Source: Natrinema longum
GTDB taxonomy: Archaea; Halobacteriota; Halobacteria; Halobacteriales; Natrialbaceae
Reading direction: 5' to 3'
NCBI RefSeq assembly: GCF_017352095.1
Contig: NZ_CP071463.1
Coordinates: 1,984,001 to 2,048,000, forward strand
DNA length: 64,000 nucleotides
Below are positions 44,946 through 53,287 of this stretch, in pieces. Below the pieces are notes generated by a model. The model had not been told where the DNA came from, made no database searches, and was given only the letters and a program-made list of their open reading frames with translations. Numbering within the stretch: the first letter of the stretch is position 1; each line of letters opens with the position of its first letter. The translations under genes were made by a program, and so were the position numbers.

Positions 44946-45254
44946 ATGGTACGTGAAGACGGAAAACGAAACTTTGCACTGCGCGAATCGGGCGGTGACG
45001 AGTCGAGCGTCTTCTCGGGCAACACGCCCCGACAGGCGGCGCTCAAGGCGGCCCGACGCCTCGAGCCGGGCTCGAGCGAGGACGATGCCGACCGCGTCGA
45101 GCTCCGGTTACGAGAGAAAGGGACGGACAAGGTCCACATCTACGACGGCTGGGCGTGGGAGGAGACGGCTCCCGACGACAAGCCCGACTGGATGCCCGGC
45201 GAAATCACGGAGGCGAACGTCTCGAAGAAAGGGATCGAACACCTCGAAGAGTAA
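44946..45254 (+). CDS. Chromosomal protein MC1
   Basis: A 102-residue non-histone architectural DNA-binding protein of the MC1 family. The full family pattern is visible: GKRNFALRESGGDE, GNTPRQAALKAARRL, VELRLREKGTDKVHIYDGW, and PDWMPGEITEANVSKKG. MC1 bends and compacts DNA. Compared with Methanosarcina MC1 it is much more acidic, as expected in a halophile. A TATA-like TCTTTATG lies at about 44900-44907, implying a short leader. ATG 44946 begins the domain. Confidence 0.93.
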   Translation: MVREDGKRNFALRESGGDESSVFSGNTPRQAALKAARRLEPGSSEDDADRVELRLREKGTDKVHIYDGWAWEETAPDDKPDWMPGEITEANVSKKGIEHLEE

Positions 45255-45324
45255 GTCGTCCGATCGGTAGATTTCTCCGGCGCGCAGTCACCCGCGAGCG
45301 ATGGCAGTGCGCCTCCTCGAGGCG

Positions 45325-45379
45325 TGAGGCGATCCTCTGCCCCGAGTGACCGGCGCTGACTGACAGCGGTCCGGATGAG
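45325..45379. repeat. Possible decayed copy of the stop-codon-associated repeat
   Basis: CTGACTGACAGCGGTCCG at 45356-45373 matches the diverged end of repeat copy 5 almost exactly in the reverse orientation, and TGAGGCGATCCTCTG at 45325 resembles the opposite end. The central part is mostly missing and no recognised gene ends at its TGA. Confidence 0.4.
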
Positions 45380-45726
45380 TCCGTTCGGTCGGAAACACTG
45401 TGGCCGGACTCGGTGTCGTGATCGGGTGGTGCTGGGTAGAACCGACCGAATATTTCTATATACTGGGATTCGATTCGATCTCTTGATTTTATACGCGGTA
45501 TTGGGGTATTTGTACGGAAGATAAAGGCCATAATATTGGGTGTATTTGTGATGATCCTTCCTACTGGTTGGGAGGGTGTTAATAAGTAGGTTTATACGGT
45601 AGTCGGCGGATCACTCGAGTGAAATATGTGGGAGAACGTCGAAGTAGAGGCCGATCTAGGGTTTGTAATCGAGTCTATATTCCAAAGTACCAAAACATTC
45701 GAATCGAGATTTGCGCAAACAGGTTT

Positions 45727-45749
45727 AGAAACGTGTTTCTCTATTTTAC
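45727..45749 (+). promoter_or_regulatory. Palindrome plus TATA box of the NarK-like gene
   Basis: AGAAAC-GT-GTTTCT (45727-45740) is a perfect 6-2-6 inverted repeat directly abutting CTATTTTAC (45741-45749), whose centre is 27 bases before the GTG at 45772. The arrangement suggests an activator or repressor site next to the TATA box. Confidence 0.55.
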
Positions 45750-45771
45750 GGCCGACCGGTGGTGACCAGCC

Positions 45772-47085
45772 GTGATCGAGATGACCAAGTGGCGGACGCT
45801 GGTGCTGGCGACGATCGGGTTCAACTTCTCGTTCCTGATCTGGTTTTCCTTTGCACCCTTCACGGGGCCGATGGCCGACGAGTTCGGTCTCTCGCTGGCG
45901 GAGATCGGGATCCTGGCGAGTGCGGCGATCTGGCTCGCGCCGTTCGGCCGGATCCTGACCGGGTGGCTCTCCGATCGCTGGGGTGCGCCGACGGTGTTCG
46001 CCATCGTTTTGACCTACGTGGGCGTGTTTTCCATCGCGAGCGCTTTCGCCCAGTCGTATTCCGTCTTCTTCGTCACGCGACTGATCGTCGCGACGGCGGG
46101 TATCACCTTCGTCATCGGTATTCAACACGTCTCGGAGTGGTTCGACGAGGAACAACTGGGAACGGCCGAGGGGATCTACGCCGGCGTCGGCAACGCCGGT
46201 GCTGCCGGGGGTGCGCTCGTTCTCCCGCGCGTGTTTACCGAGGGCTGGAGCGGCCCGATCTTCGACACGAGTTGGCGAGCAGCCTTCTTCTACACCGGGA
46301 TCGTCTCGATCCTGCTGGCGATCGTCTACTACACGATCGGTGAAGCCGCCAAGTCCGAGGAGCGCCGACAGGCGACCGCCGAGAGCGCGACGCTCAAACA
46401 GTGGCTCCACACTGCCACGCGCTACGGGACGGTCGTGCTCGCACTGGCGTACGTGATGAGCTTCGGCCTCGAGCTCTCGATGAACGGCTGGCTCGCGACC
46501 TACTACCGCGAGGGGTTCAACACCGACAACCTCGTCCTCGCGAGTACGTTCGCGGCGACGTTCTCCGTCGCGGCCGGGCTCCTGCGACCGATCGGCGGCT
46601 ACGTCAGTGACCTGCTGGCCCGCAAAGAGAAGAACGTCTTGCCCGTCTTTACGGGCCAGTACCGTGAACAGTGGACCTTCCTCACGCTGTGTTTCATCGT
46701 GCTCGCGATGATCGGGATGAGTCTGGCCGGATCGACCGGCGAGGTCCTGTTGGCCGTCGGGGCTGGCTTCGTCGTCGGGATGAGTTGTGCGTTCGCCGAG
46801 GGAGCCATCTTCGCACAGGTGCCGGCCATGTTCCCCGACAGTTCGGGAAGCGTCGCCGGCGTCGTCGGCGGGGTCGGGACGGTCGGCGGAATCGTCTATC
46901 CGCTGGTCTACGCCGCCCCGGTGATGCCGACCCTCCATACCGGCTACTCCGCCGTCGCGGCGACGATGGTCCCGATCGTCGTGCTGTGTGCGTGGGTGTT
47001 CCAGCCCCACGTCGCCGCTCGCGCGACCGACGACGGCTTCCTCGTCTCGAGCGGGCGCGGGGCCGGCGCGCCGACCGACGACTGA
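45772..47085 (+). CDS. NarK-like nitrate/nitrite transporter (MFS)
   Basis: A 437-residue major-facilitator protein with about 12 membrane helices. Both nitrate-signature glycine motifs are present: [16 protein letters not shown] (about 142-157) and [16 protein letters not shown] (about 362-377). The loop motif [10 protein letters not shown] between helices 2 and 3 is typical of MFS. Nitrate or nitrite uptake or antiport is the likely role, but no nitrate reductase gene lies in the window. The GTG start at 45772 fits the TATA box at 27 bases; ATG 45781 is an alternative start only three codons later. Confidence 0.87.
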   Translation: MIEMTKWRTLVLATIGFNFSFLIWFSFAPFTGPMADEFGLSLAEIGILASAAIWLAPFGRILTGWLSDRWGAPTVFAIVLTYVGVFSIASAFAQSYSVFFVTRLIVATAGITFVIGIQHVSEWFDEEQLGTAEGIYAGVGNAGAAGGALVLPRVFTEGWSGPIFDTSWRAAFFYTGIVSILLAIVYYTIGEAAKSEERRQATAESATLKQWLHTATRYGTVVLALAYVMSFGLELSMNGWLATYYREGFNTDNLVLASTFAATFSVAAGLLRPIGGYVSDLLARKEKNVLPVFTGQYREQWTFLTLCFIVLAMIGMSLAGSTGEVLLAVGAGFVVGMSCAFAEGAIFAQVPAMFPDSSGSVAGVVGGVGTVGGIVYPLVYAAPVMPTLHTGYSAVAATMVPIVVLCAWVFQPHVAARATDDGFLVSSGRGAGAPTDD

Positions 47086-47155
47086 TCGGTCTCCATCGAC
47101 TCGAGCGGTCCGAGACCCGACGGTCTTTTGACTCGTACCCTGCTATCGGAGGGTA

Positions 47156-47968
47156 ATGGCTGCAGTTACCCTCGGACCCGAAGGAACTTACTCCCACAGA
47201 GCGGCGGGCGCGATCGCCGACGACGAGGAGATCGATTTCCGGCAGTCGGTGACGGCGATCGTCGACGCCGTCGCCGGCGGCGAGTACGACCGTGGCGTCA
47301 TCCCGATCGAGAACAGCATCGAGGGCAGCGTCACCGAGAGCCTCGACGCGATCGCCGACTACGACGTCGCCGTCGTCCGGGAGATCGTCACCCCGATCAG
47401 ACACGCCCTGCTGGCACAGGGGCCGACGTTCGAGACGATCGCCAGCCACTCCCAGGCGCTGGCCCAGTGTCGGTCCTACCTCGACCGCGAGTACCCCGAC
47501 GCGACCCTCGAGGCCGTCGCGAGCACGGCGCAGGGCGTCGAGTTCGCCCGCGACGATGCCGCCGTCGCGGGGATCGGCCACCCCGCGAACGCGGACGGCG
47601 ACCTCGAGGTGCTGGCCGAGGACATCCAGGATCAGGACTCGAACGCGACGCGGTTCTTCGCCATCGCACCCGCCGAGGAGCGGTCGAAAGGCGGCGGCAA
47701 GACCTCGCTCGTGGTCTATCCGAACGCGAACTACCCCGGCCTGTTGCTCGAGTTGCTCGAGCCCTTCGCGGATCGGGATATCAACCTGACCCGCGTCGAG
47801 TCACGCCCGAGCGGCCAGCGACTGGGGGATTACGTCTTCCACATCGACTTCGAGGCCGGGCTCTACGAGTCGCGAACGAACGAGGCGATCGCGGAACTCG
47901 AAGACCTCGCCGAGAAGGGGTGGGTTCGGCGGCTGGGCTCGTACGATACCGAGCACGTCGTCGAATAG
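47156..47968 (+). CDS. pheA: Prephenate dehydratase
   Basis: A 270-residue enzyme converting prephenate to phenylpyruvate for phenylalanine synthesis. The prephenate dehydratase domain (1-175) has VTLGPEGTYSHRAA, IPIENSIEGSV and the catalytic Thr in NATRFFAI. It is followed by an ACT regulatory domain (about 185-262) with NLTRVESRPSG, whose ESRP motif binds phenylalanine for feedback inhibition. It is monofunctional, without chorismate mutase. Confidence 0.95.
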   Translation: MAAVTLGPEGTYSHRAAGAIADDEEIDFRQSVTAIVDAVAGGEYDRGVIPIENSIEGSVTESLDAIADYDVAVVREIVTPIRHALLAQGPTFETIASHSQALAQCRSYLDREYPDATLEAVASTAQGVEFARDDAAVAGIGHPANADGDLEVLAEDIQDQDSNATRFFAIAPAEERSKGGGKTSLVVYPNANYPGLLLELLEPFADRDINLTRVESRPSGQRLGDYVFHIDFEAGLYESRTNEAIAELEDLAEKGWVRRLGSYDTEHVVE

Positions 47969-48069
47969 CGACAGGGAACGAGACGAGTCGTTCTTCGGAC
48001 CGGATCAGCCGCGAATCGGAAACCGGTAGTGTAGCGTCCGACCGTCGTTCGAGCGTGAATCCGGCGGGC

Positions 48070-48228
48070 TTATTCGGTCGTCGGACTGCTCTCGGGACGG
48101 ACCCACTCGCGGAGCCGGTCGGCGTAGGCGACGACGCCCAGCCCCGCCACGAACGAGAGGAACGCCGGAACGAGGATCCACAGGAGGTCGGGATGTTCTG
48201 TACCAGTGTGAAGCACGATATCTTCCAT
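48070..48228 (-). CDS. 52-residue single-helix membrane protein
   Basis: The frame ATG 48228 to TAA 48070 encodes a short polar N-terminus with a His, one hydrophobic helix (about 15-36; LLWILVPAFLSFVAGLGVVA), then a basic/acidic end (ADRLREWVRPESS). The codon usage is typical for the chromosome (GTC, CTC, GAC). Similar tiny membrane proteins are common in haloarchaea; function is unknown. It is convergent with pheA. Confidence 0.6.
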   Translation of the reverse strand: MEDIVLHTGTEHPDLLWILVPAFLSFVAGLGVVAYADRLREWVRPESSPTTE

Positions 48229-48375
48229 ACGCGATCATGGGCAAACGCCGGCATAATACGACCGATGTTGGCAGAAATGACCGTGACCTGTGCTGGATCG
48301 AAACGTTGCTACGGCGTCGTCCCTGTAACTGTCCACTCGAGGAACTCCGCGGCTGACGACTCCGGCGGCGGAACA

Positions 48376-48448
48376 GTCCGGGTGCGAGAATCGAACTACG
48401 CGTCTCAGCCTGCACAGGCTGAAGGATACCCACTACCCCAACCCGGAC
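48376..48448 (-). tRNA. tRNA-His-like gene with irregular anticodon loop and T stem (possible pseudogene)
   Basis: Read on the minus strand this 73-base segment has a 7-bp acceptor stem (TCCGGGT/ACCCGGA). An extra 5' G lies opposite C73, the G-1:C73 pair peculiar to tRNA-His. It has a D arm (GGGT/ATCC with GTGGG loop) and T loop TTCGATT. The anticodon stem is CAGCC/GGCTG, but the loop between is only six bases (TGTGCA, containing GTG). The T stem GCG-T-AG/CTCGC carries a one-base bulge. Both irregularities could make it a decayed gene, or this lineage has an unusual tRNA-His. No CCA is encoded and there is no intron. Confidence 0.6.
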
Positions 48449-48626
48449 ACGAGCACACTGCAGGCACGGCTACCACGCCCCTCCTCTAATACGTCCGGAG
48501 ATTCTTCACGCGCTGTAACTCACGGCGGGATACTTACGGACCGTTCCACCTGTGAGGCGATGCGACGGGGGGCGACCGCCCACAGCGGACCACAAACCGT
48601 TTTTCCGCGCTCCCAGTAGCACGAGT

Positions 48627-49082
48627 ATGCCACTCGCCCCAGGCGACGACGCACCGACTGTGACTGCACGGAATCAGGACGGCGAGGACGTAACGCCTGC
48701 CTTCGAGGAACCGACGGTCCTCTACTTCTATCCGAAAGACGATACTCCGGGCTGTACGATCGAAGCGAATCAGTTCCAGCACGAGTACGAGACGTACCGA
48801 GAGGCCGGCGTCGACGTCTACGGCGTCTCGACCGACGACGTCGACTCCCACCGGTCCTTTTGTGACTCGGCGGGCCTCGAGTTCGATCTGCTCGCAGACC
48901 CCACCGCGGAGATCGCCGAGGCCTTCGGCGTCGAACTGCGGGACGGCAAGACGGCGCGGACGACCTTTTTGCTCGTCGACGGCGAGGTCGAGGCCGTCTA
49001 CGAGGGCGTCGACCCGGACGGTCACGCGCGCGACCTCTTGCTCGACGCGCTCGAGGACGGCGTCGTGACGCTTCCCGACTGA
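48627..49082 (+). CDS. bcp: Peroxiredoxin, Bcp/PrxQ type
   Basis: A 151-residue thiol peroxidase with TVLYFYPKDDTPGCTIEANQF; the peroxidatic Cys is near residue 45. The usual resolving Cys five residues on is replaced (Asn), so it is of the 1-Cys kind or uses a distant Cys such as the one in SFCDSAG. It reduces hydrogen peroxide and organic hydroperoxides with thioredoxin or another thiol. ATG 48627 begins the fold; a CGTTTTTC box lies about 29 bases upstream. Confidence 0.92.
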   Translation: MPLAPGDDAPTVTARNQDGEDVTPAFEEPTVLYFYPKDDTPGCTIEANQFQHEYETYREAGVDVYGVSTDDVDSHRSFCDSAGLEFDLLADPTAEIAEAFGVELRDGKTARTTFLLVDGEVEAVYEGVDPDGHARDLLLDALEDGVVTLPD

Positions 49083-49114
49083 CGCTTGGCTTCTGTCGTT
49101 GTTCGGCGGGCAGA

Positions 49115-49120
49115 ATTTAT
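49115..49120 (+). promoter_or_regulatory. TATA-like box of the Hsp20 gene
   Basis: ATTTAT at 49115-49120, centred 27 bases before the ATG at 49146, giving a leaderless transcript and supporting the shorter start. Confidence 0.55.
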
Positions 49121-49145
49121 CCCCCTCGGGAACCTACAGTCGGAT

Positions 49146-49565
49146 ATGCGACGGAATCCGTTCGACAATATCGAGGAGATGCTCGACCGCGTCAGTCGCC
49201 AGGTCGAGGAGGGAATGACCGCCGGCGGGCTGCAAGTACCGGGATCCGTGCCGGTCGACGTCGCCGACAGGGACGAGGAGTACGTCGTCATGGCCGACCT
49301 GCCCGGCTACGAGACCGACGACATCGACCTGACGCTTTCGAACGGCACGCTACGACTCGAGGCCACCCGGACCGGGGATGCCGAGTACGCCGAGGGTCGA
49401 TATATCCGCCGTGAACGAACGGAAACGTCGGCGAGTCGGCGGATTCGTCTGCCCGAACCGGTCGACGAGGAGGCGGTGGCCGCCGGCTTCGAGAACGGCG
49501 TCCTGACGGTGCGATTGCCGAAAGCCTCGAGCGGCGAGGACTCGAAACGGATCGACATCGAGTAG
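49146..49565 (+). CDS. Small heat-shock protein Hsp20
   Basis: A 139-residue alpha-crystallin-domain chaperone. The N-terminal helix MRRNPFDNIEEMLDR is followed by the crystallin domain (about 38-125), with VDVADRDEEYVVMADLPGYE, SNGTLRLEATR and the closing GVLTVRLPK. It binds unfolded proteins without ATP. ATG 49146 is preferred over the longer frame from 49086 because of the TATA-like element and the family N-terminus. Confidence 0.92.
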   Translation: MRRNPFDNIEEMLDRVSRQVEEGMTAGGLQVPGSVPVDVADRDEEYVVMADLPGYETDDIDLTLSNGTLRLEATRTGDAEYAEGRYIRRERTETSASRRIRLPEPVDEEAVAAGFENGVLTVRLPKASSGEDSKRIDIE

Positions 49566-49781
49566 TTCGCCCGGCGATGGGCCGTCGCTCGAGGGGCGTT
49601 CCATCGATACCCTCGAGGCGCGCCCGCTCTCTTTCGGCCTGAGCGACGAGCCGAACGGACGTTCCGTCCCGGCTGAGCAGGCGTCAGCACGGGACCGCTG
49701 GCGAAGCGGATACCTCTCATTCAATTGAACGGACGGAGATGGTGAACGTTATAGGAATCGATTCGGTAGTACCGACATCGC

Positions 49782-49964
49782 ATGGATGTCACGCAAATCG
49801 GTCTCGGGGTTGCCCTGCTCGCTCTCGGCGCCCTGACCCTCGCCGGCCCGGCCATGTCCGTCTCGGGGCCGTTCGTCTATCTTCTGACCGGTGGGACGCT
49901 GCTCGTCACGGGGTACGCGCTGGTGATCGGGCTCTGGCAGCGCCGCCAGCCGGCCGACTTCTGA
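49782..49964 (+). CDS. 60-residue two-helix membrane protein
   Basis: A small hydrophobic protein with two membrane segments (about 4-25 and 30-50) and a short basic end (QRRQPADF). Codon use is typical. It has no known motif. AT-rich sequence at about 49725-49760 precedes it and may hold its promoter. Confidence 0.6.
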   Translation: MDVTQIGLGVALLALGALTLAGPAMSVSGPFVYLLTGGTLLVTGYALVIGLWQRRQPADF

Positions 49965-50126
49965 GTTCACCGCCGCGGTGCTGTCGGGGGAGTCCTTCGG
50001 CGAACGAGGGCAGGAGTTCTGGGCCCGTTCCTCTGCGACGGAACGGTGCGCAGTCAACGGGAGTGAGTTCCGGTGGGCCCGCCAGCGCTGTCCCGACTGC
50101 AAGATCGGTAGAGGCCGCCGTGACTG

Positions 50127-50217
50127 CTATCGGAGGCGCTGAAACGATTCACACACTGGTCGGACAGCTGTCGTGCGATCAGGTGTGCAGTGACTTGCAG
50201 TAGCTCCGATAGGATCA
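50127..50217. repeat. Second type of palindromic element at a stop codon
   Basis: CTATCGGAG (50127-50135) and its complement CTCCGATAG (50204-50212) flank 68 bases that contain a further CACAC/GTGTG pair and ACAGCTGT. The right end lies two bases from the TGA stop codon (50215-50217) of the minus-strand amidohydrolase. Architecture resembles the five-copy repeat, but the sequence is unrelated. It may be a terminator hairpin. Confidence 0.6.
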
Positions 50218-51210
50218 ACTCGAGGGAGCGGGGACGCCGAGGAACTCGAACGGTTCGGTTTCGACGAGTTCGTCGGCGACGTCGCCAGCGAAGACGTTCG
50301 TCTGGTTCTCACCGAGCGACAGCGATCGAACGCCGGTATCGGTATGGAAGTCGATTCCGTCGAGGTCCAGCCAGAAGACGTTCGGCGAGAGCGCCGACTC
50401 GAAGTAGTAGCGTCGGTCCCGATGATCGGCGACCGTGCGCCAGCGCGTCGAGGAGATGTGCGGTTCGTCCGGCGTCCTGATCCCGTAGGGCACGGAGACG
50501 TTGCGGATCGCGCCGAAGACGCTCGCCGTTGCGGTTCGACGGTCCTGGGTCTGTGGGATCGCGTCCACGTAGAAACTCGCACGGGCGAACCGATCGGCCG
50601 GGCGATTCGTTCCCGGCAACATGACCGTGCCACCGATCTCCGACCAGTACGCGTCGAGTGCGAGTTGCTGGTCGAACGGCGGGGAGTTCGTCAGCACCTG
50701 ATACTCCCGATCGTGATAGATCGTTAACTCGCCGTCGACGTACTCGAGGACGGCGCTGTCACCCGTGGCGTCCGAGATGGAGAGATGCAGGGTCGCGAAC
50801 CGGCCTTCGTCCGGAATTTCGTCGGATACGACGACGAACTCCTCGTTTCGGTGGTTCTCGACCACTTCCGCAACCGTCGCGAAGTTGTCGAGGACGTACT
50901 GTGCCCACAGCGAGATCGACAGTCCGGGTGTGTCGCCGTCCCACTCGGGGTAGTCGGATTCGGTGAGCCACAGGACGTTCGCGACCAGCCCCGCCTCGTT
51001 CATCCCGTCGGTCGTCGCGATATCGTACGCGGAAGCGATGACACTGCCGTACTCGGCAGTCCACTCCATCGAGGCCGGACCGACTTCGCCCGTTCGCTCC
51101 AGTCCGCGTGGGAAGACCCAGATATTGGTCCCGATCTCGCTGTGCCAGTCCATCGACCGACCCGTGAGGACGATCTCTTCGGGGCCGAGATACACCAAGC
51201 GCGTGCACAT
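50215..51210 (-). CDS. Linear amide C-N hydrolase (choloylglycine hydrolase/penicillin acylase family)
   Basis: A 331-residue Ntn hydrolase. The nucleophile is expected to be Cys2, exposed by removal of Met1 (MCTRLVYLG). Other family residues are visible: GRSMDWHSEIG (Arg/Asp), MNEAGLVANVLWL, LTNSPPFDQQ (Asn) and NRPADRFARASFY (Arg). Relatives hydrolyse bile-salt amides, penicillin V or acyl-homoserine lactones; the haloarchaeal substrate is unknown. No signal peptide is present, so it is cytosolic. Confidence 0.88.
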   Translation of the reverse strand: MCTRLVYLGPEEIVLTGRSMDWHSEIGTNIWVFPRGLERTGEVGPASMEWTAEYGSVIASAYDIATTDGMNEAGLVANVLWLTESDYPEWDGDTPGLSISLWAQYVLDNFATVAEVVENHRNEEFVVVSDEIPDEGRFATLHLSISDATGDSAVLEYVDGELTIYHDREYQVLTNSPPFDQQLALDAYWSEIGGTVMLPGTNRPADRFARASFYVDAIPQTQDRRTATASVFGAIRNVSVPYGIRTPDEPHISSTRWRTVADHRDRRYYFESALSPNVFWLDLDGIDFHTDTGVRSLSLGENQTNVFAGDVADELVETEPFEFLGVPAPSS

Positions 51211-51516
51211 CTATTGTCCGTTTCCCGTCTCCCGTTCGTTGTGCGTTCTCTGCCCGACCATGGGTCCGTCGTACCTCGAGCAGGATCATAAGTTGCGTCC
51301 GGTCCGAATTGATATGTCTCGGCTGGGCCGGGATCTCCCCCGTCCGAGACGGGACGCGAGCAGTCCTGCATCGTGCCCCGGATTCCACCGTGTCCGACGG
51401 CAACAATTGTGGTCGCGTGGTTTCCGGACAACAGCGGTGTCCAGTTTTCGAGACGCACTTCGGGATCGATCAGCGCGATTTCCCGGACCGTTCGACACCG
51501 AGTCCCGGCTCGCACC
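51211..51516. other. Intergenic region, no gene seen
   Basis: 306 bases between two minus-strand genes. A minus-strand AACTTATGATCC near 51283-51295 is a weak TATA candidate for the Ntn hydrolase, about 80 bases upstream. No coding signal or repeats were noticed. Confidence 0.3.
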
Positions 51517-52014
51517 TTAGAGGAGGAACGTTTCGTGTCGGTCGCCGAGGTCCAAGAACGAATCGGAGGCAGCGATGAGCTCCTCGGCCGTCGACGATTT
51601 GAAGGCCATCACCTCCACGCGGACGCCCTCGTGGCGCAGGTGCGAGCAGAGCCGCGAGAAGTCGCCATCGCCCGTACAGAGGACGATCGTATCGACGTGG
51701 TTCGCGAGGGTCACCGCGTCGAGGCTCATGCCGACGTCCCAGTCTGCCTTCTTCGTCCCGTCGGCGAACGTCTTGATATCCTTGATCTTCGGCTCGAAGC
51801 CGATGTCGACCAGCGCCTCGAAGAAGCTCTCCTCTTCGGGTGACTCCGCGCGGATGACGTAGGCGATCGCGCGCGTGAGCTGGCGGTCCTGAACAGCCTT
51901 CTCGAGCAACGCGGAGTAGTCGATATTCCGGCTGTGAATGCTCTGTGCGGTGTGATAGAGGTTCTGGGCGTCGACGAGAACGGCGACGCGCTGACCCGGG
52001 TGAATTTCGGTCAC
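51517..52014 (-). CDS. NYN domain ribonuclease-like protein (LabA/DUF88)
   Basis: A 165-residue PIN-like NYN protein: VAVLVDAQNLYH (first acidic residue and Asn), KKADWDVGMSLDA, IVLCTGDGDFSRLCSHL (catalytic aspartates), and VEVMAFKSSTAEELIAASD. Such proteins are predicted metal-dependent RNases in RNA processing. It is followed by a short gap and htpX upstream on the same strand. Confidence 0.88.
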   Translation of the reverse strand: MTEIHPGQRVAVLVDAQNLYHTAQSIHSRNIDYSALLEKAVQDRQLTRAIAYVIRAESPEEESFFEALVDIGFEPKIKDIKTFADGTKKADWDVGMSLDAVTLANHVDTIVLCTGDGDFSRLCSHLRHEGVRVEVMAFKSSTAEELIAASDSFLDLGDRHETFLL

Positions 52015-52087
52015 GTACTAGCGTGTCGCGGGCGACCGTAAAAAATCGCGGCGTTCGGATCGTCGTCGTTTACCGTGTCAGACGGCG

Positions 52088-52912
52088 TTAGCTTCGGAGC
52101 TTCTCGATGCGCTTTTCGGTCGGCGGATGCGTCGCGAACAGCTGTGCCATGAGGCTCTTGTCGGCGTTGAAGATACACAGCGCGTTCATGTTGTCGTTGA
52201 CCGTCGACTCGCGGCCCTGGGACCCGCTGGAGATCTTCTCGAGTGCGCGGGCGAGGGGATCGCCGCTCCCGATGTACTGCCGGGCGTCGTCGTCGGCGAC
52301 GTACTCGCGGTACCGCGAGATCGCGAGGACGAAGACCATCACGAGCATGTTCGCCAGCGAGGAGGCGACCATCGCGAGGATCCAGGTGCCGATGTTCCGC
52401 TCGCCACCCATCAGGACCGCGAAGTAGGCCACGTAGCCGACCATCATCCCGATGGATTGGCCGATGACCATCGTGATCACGTCACGGTTCTTGATGTGGG
52501 CGATCTCGTGGGCGATGACGCCCTCGAGTTCGTCGCGCTCGAGCAACTGCATGAGTTCTGTCGAGACGCAGACGACGCCGGCACCCTTTCGGCCGACGGC
52601 GAAGGCGTTGGGGACGCCCATGTCCATGACCATCAGCGTCGGCTTGTCGACGCCCATGTCACGAGAGAGCGATTCGGTCATCTGGTGGACGTCTCGATAC
52701 TGGCCCTCCGCTGGCATCTCCTCGGCACCGCGAAGCGCCATCCACTTCCCGAGTTTGTACTGGATCGCAGGGAGGATTACGATGCCGGCGGGGAGAATCA
52801 GGAGCGGGCTGACGCCGAACATCAGGGCGAGAACCGTCGCCGCCCCGACGTAGAAGGCAAACAGAATGGTTCCGACGACGACCATCCGTATTTTCAGTCC
52901 GAAATCTGTCAT
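52088..52912 (-). CDS. htpX: HtpX-family zinc metalloprotease
   Basis: A 274-residue M48 membrane protease. Two N-terminal helices (about 8-50) precede the zinc motif HEIAHIKNRD near residue 140, two further helices (about 150-200) and a downstream Glu in SRYREYVADDDA. The closing FATHPPTEKRIEKL is typical. It degrades damaged membrane proteins. The minus-strand TTTATC element at 52938-52943 lies about 28 bases upstream, consistent with a leaderless mRNA. Confidence 0.93.
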   Translation of the reverse strand: MTDFGLKIRMVVVGTILFAFYVGAATVLALMFGVSPLLILPAGIVILPAIQYKLGKWMALRGAEEMPAEGQYRDVHQMTESLSRDMGVDKPTLMVMDMGVPNAFAVGRKGAGVVCVSTELMQLLERDELEGVIAHEIAHIKNRDVITMVIGQSIGMMVGYVAYFAVLMGGERNIGTWILAMVASSLANMLVMVFVLAISRYREYVADDDARQYIGSGDPLARALEKISSGSQGRESTVNDNMNALCIFNADKSLMAQLFATHPPTEKRIEKLRS

Positions 52913-53287
52913 AGATACTTGTAGGTAACGAGCCGGGATAAATGACGCGACATCGTATGTCGAATGGTAGCAATCAGTGCGGTCGATTCACACGGACGCC
53001 GGTCGGCTCGGTCGAAGACATAACGGATAAGTCAGTTCGGTTCCCTGTATCGGGTATGCGCCACGTCGCTCACCCGTCCGTCGGCTCCGTCGTGAGCGAC
53101 GTCTGCCCTCGTTTTACCAAACGCAAACGTGTGTGAGTGTGCTCGCGGCGGGCGTGGCACCCCGTCCCGGGTACGGTTCGACCGCACACGACTCTCACCA
53201 CGTGGCTGACCACTGATCGGCCACCGATCGGAACCGATACACCCTACCGATTGGGGACCAACACACGACCCAACGCATACCAAACAC
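52913..53287. other. Divergent intergenic region htpX/dapA
   Basis: 375 bases. The left side holds the htpX TATA-like box; a GTTTTACC element at about 53110-53117 may be the dapA promoter, which would leave a leader of roughly 150 bases. I saw no riboswitch-like structure or coding sequence. Confidence 0.35.

Larger units (their letters stand above)
45255..45771. other. AT-rich intergenic region before the NarK-like gene
   Basis: 517 bases without a convincing gene. 45430-45760 is markedly AT-rich relative to the chromosome, with several TATATA and TTTATAC stretches. A probable decayed palindromic repeat lies at 45325-45379, and the transporter promoter is at the right end. The base composition suggests a regulatory or horizontally acquired segment. 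Confidence 0.4.

Noticed and set aside
53137-53287. Possible lysine riboswitch before dapA
   Set aside because: No conserved lysine-riboswitch core was recognised, and this riboswitch is not known from archaea.
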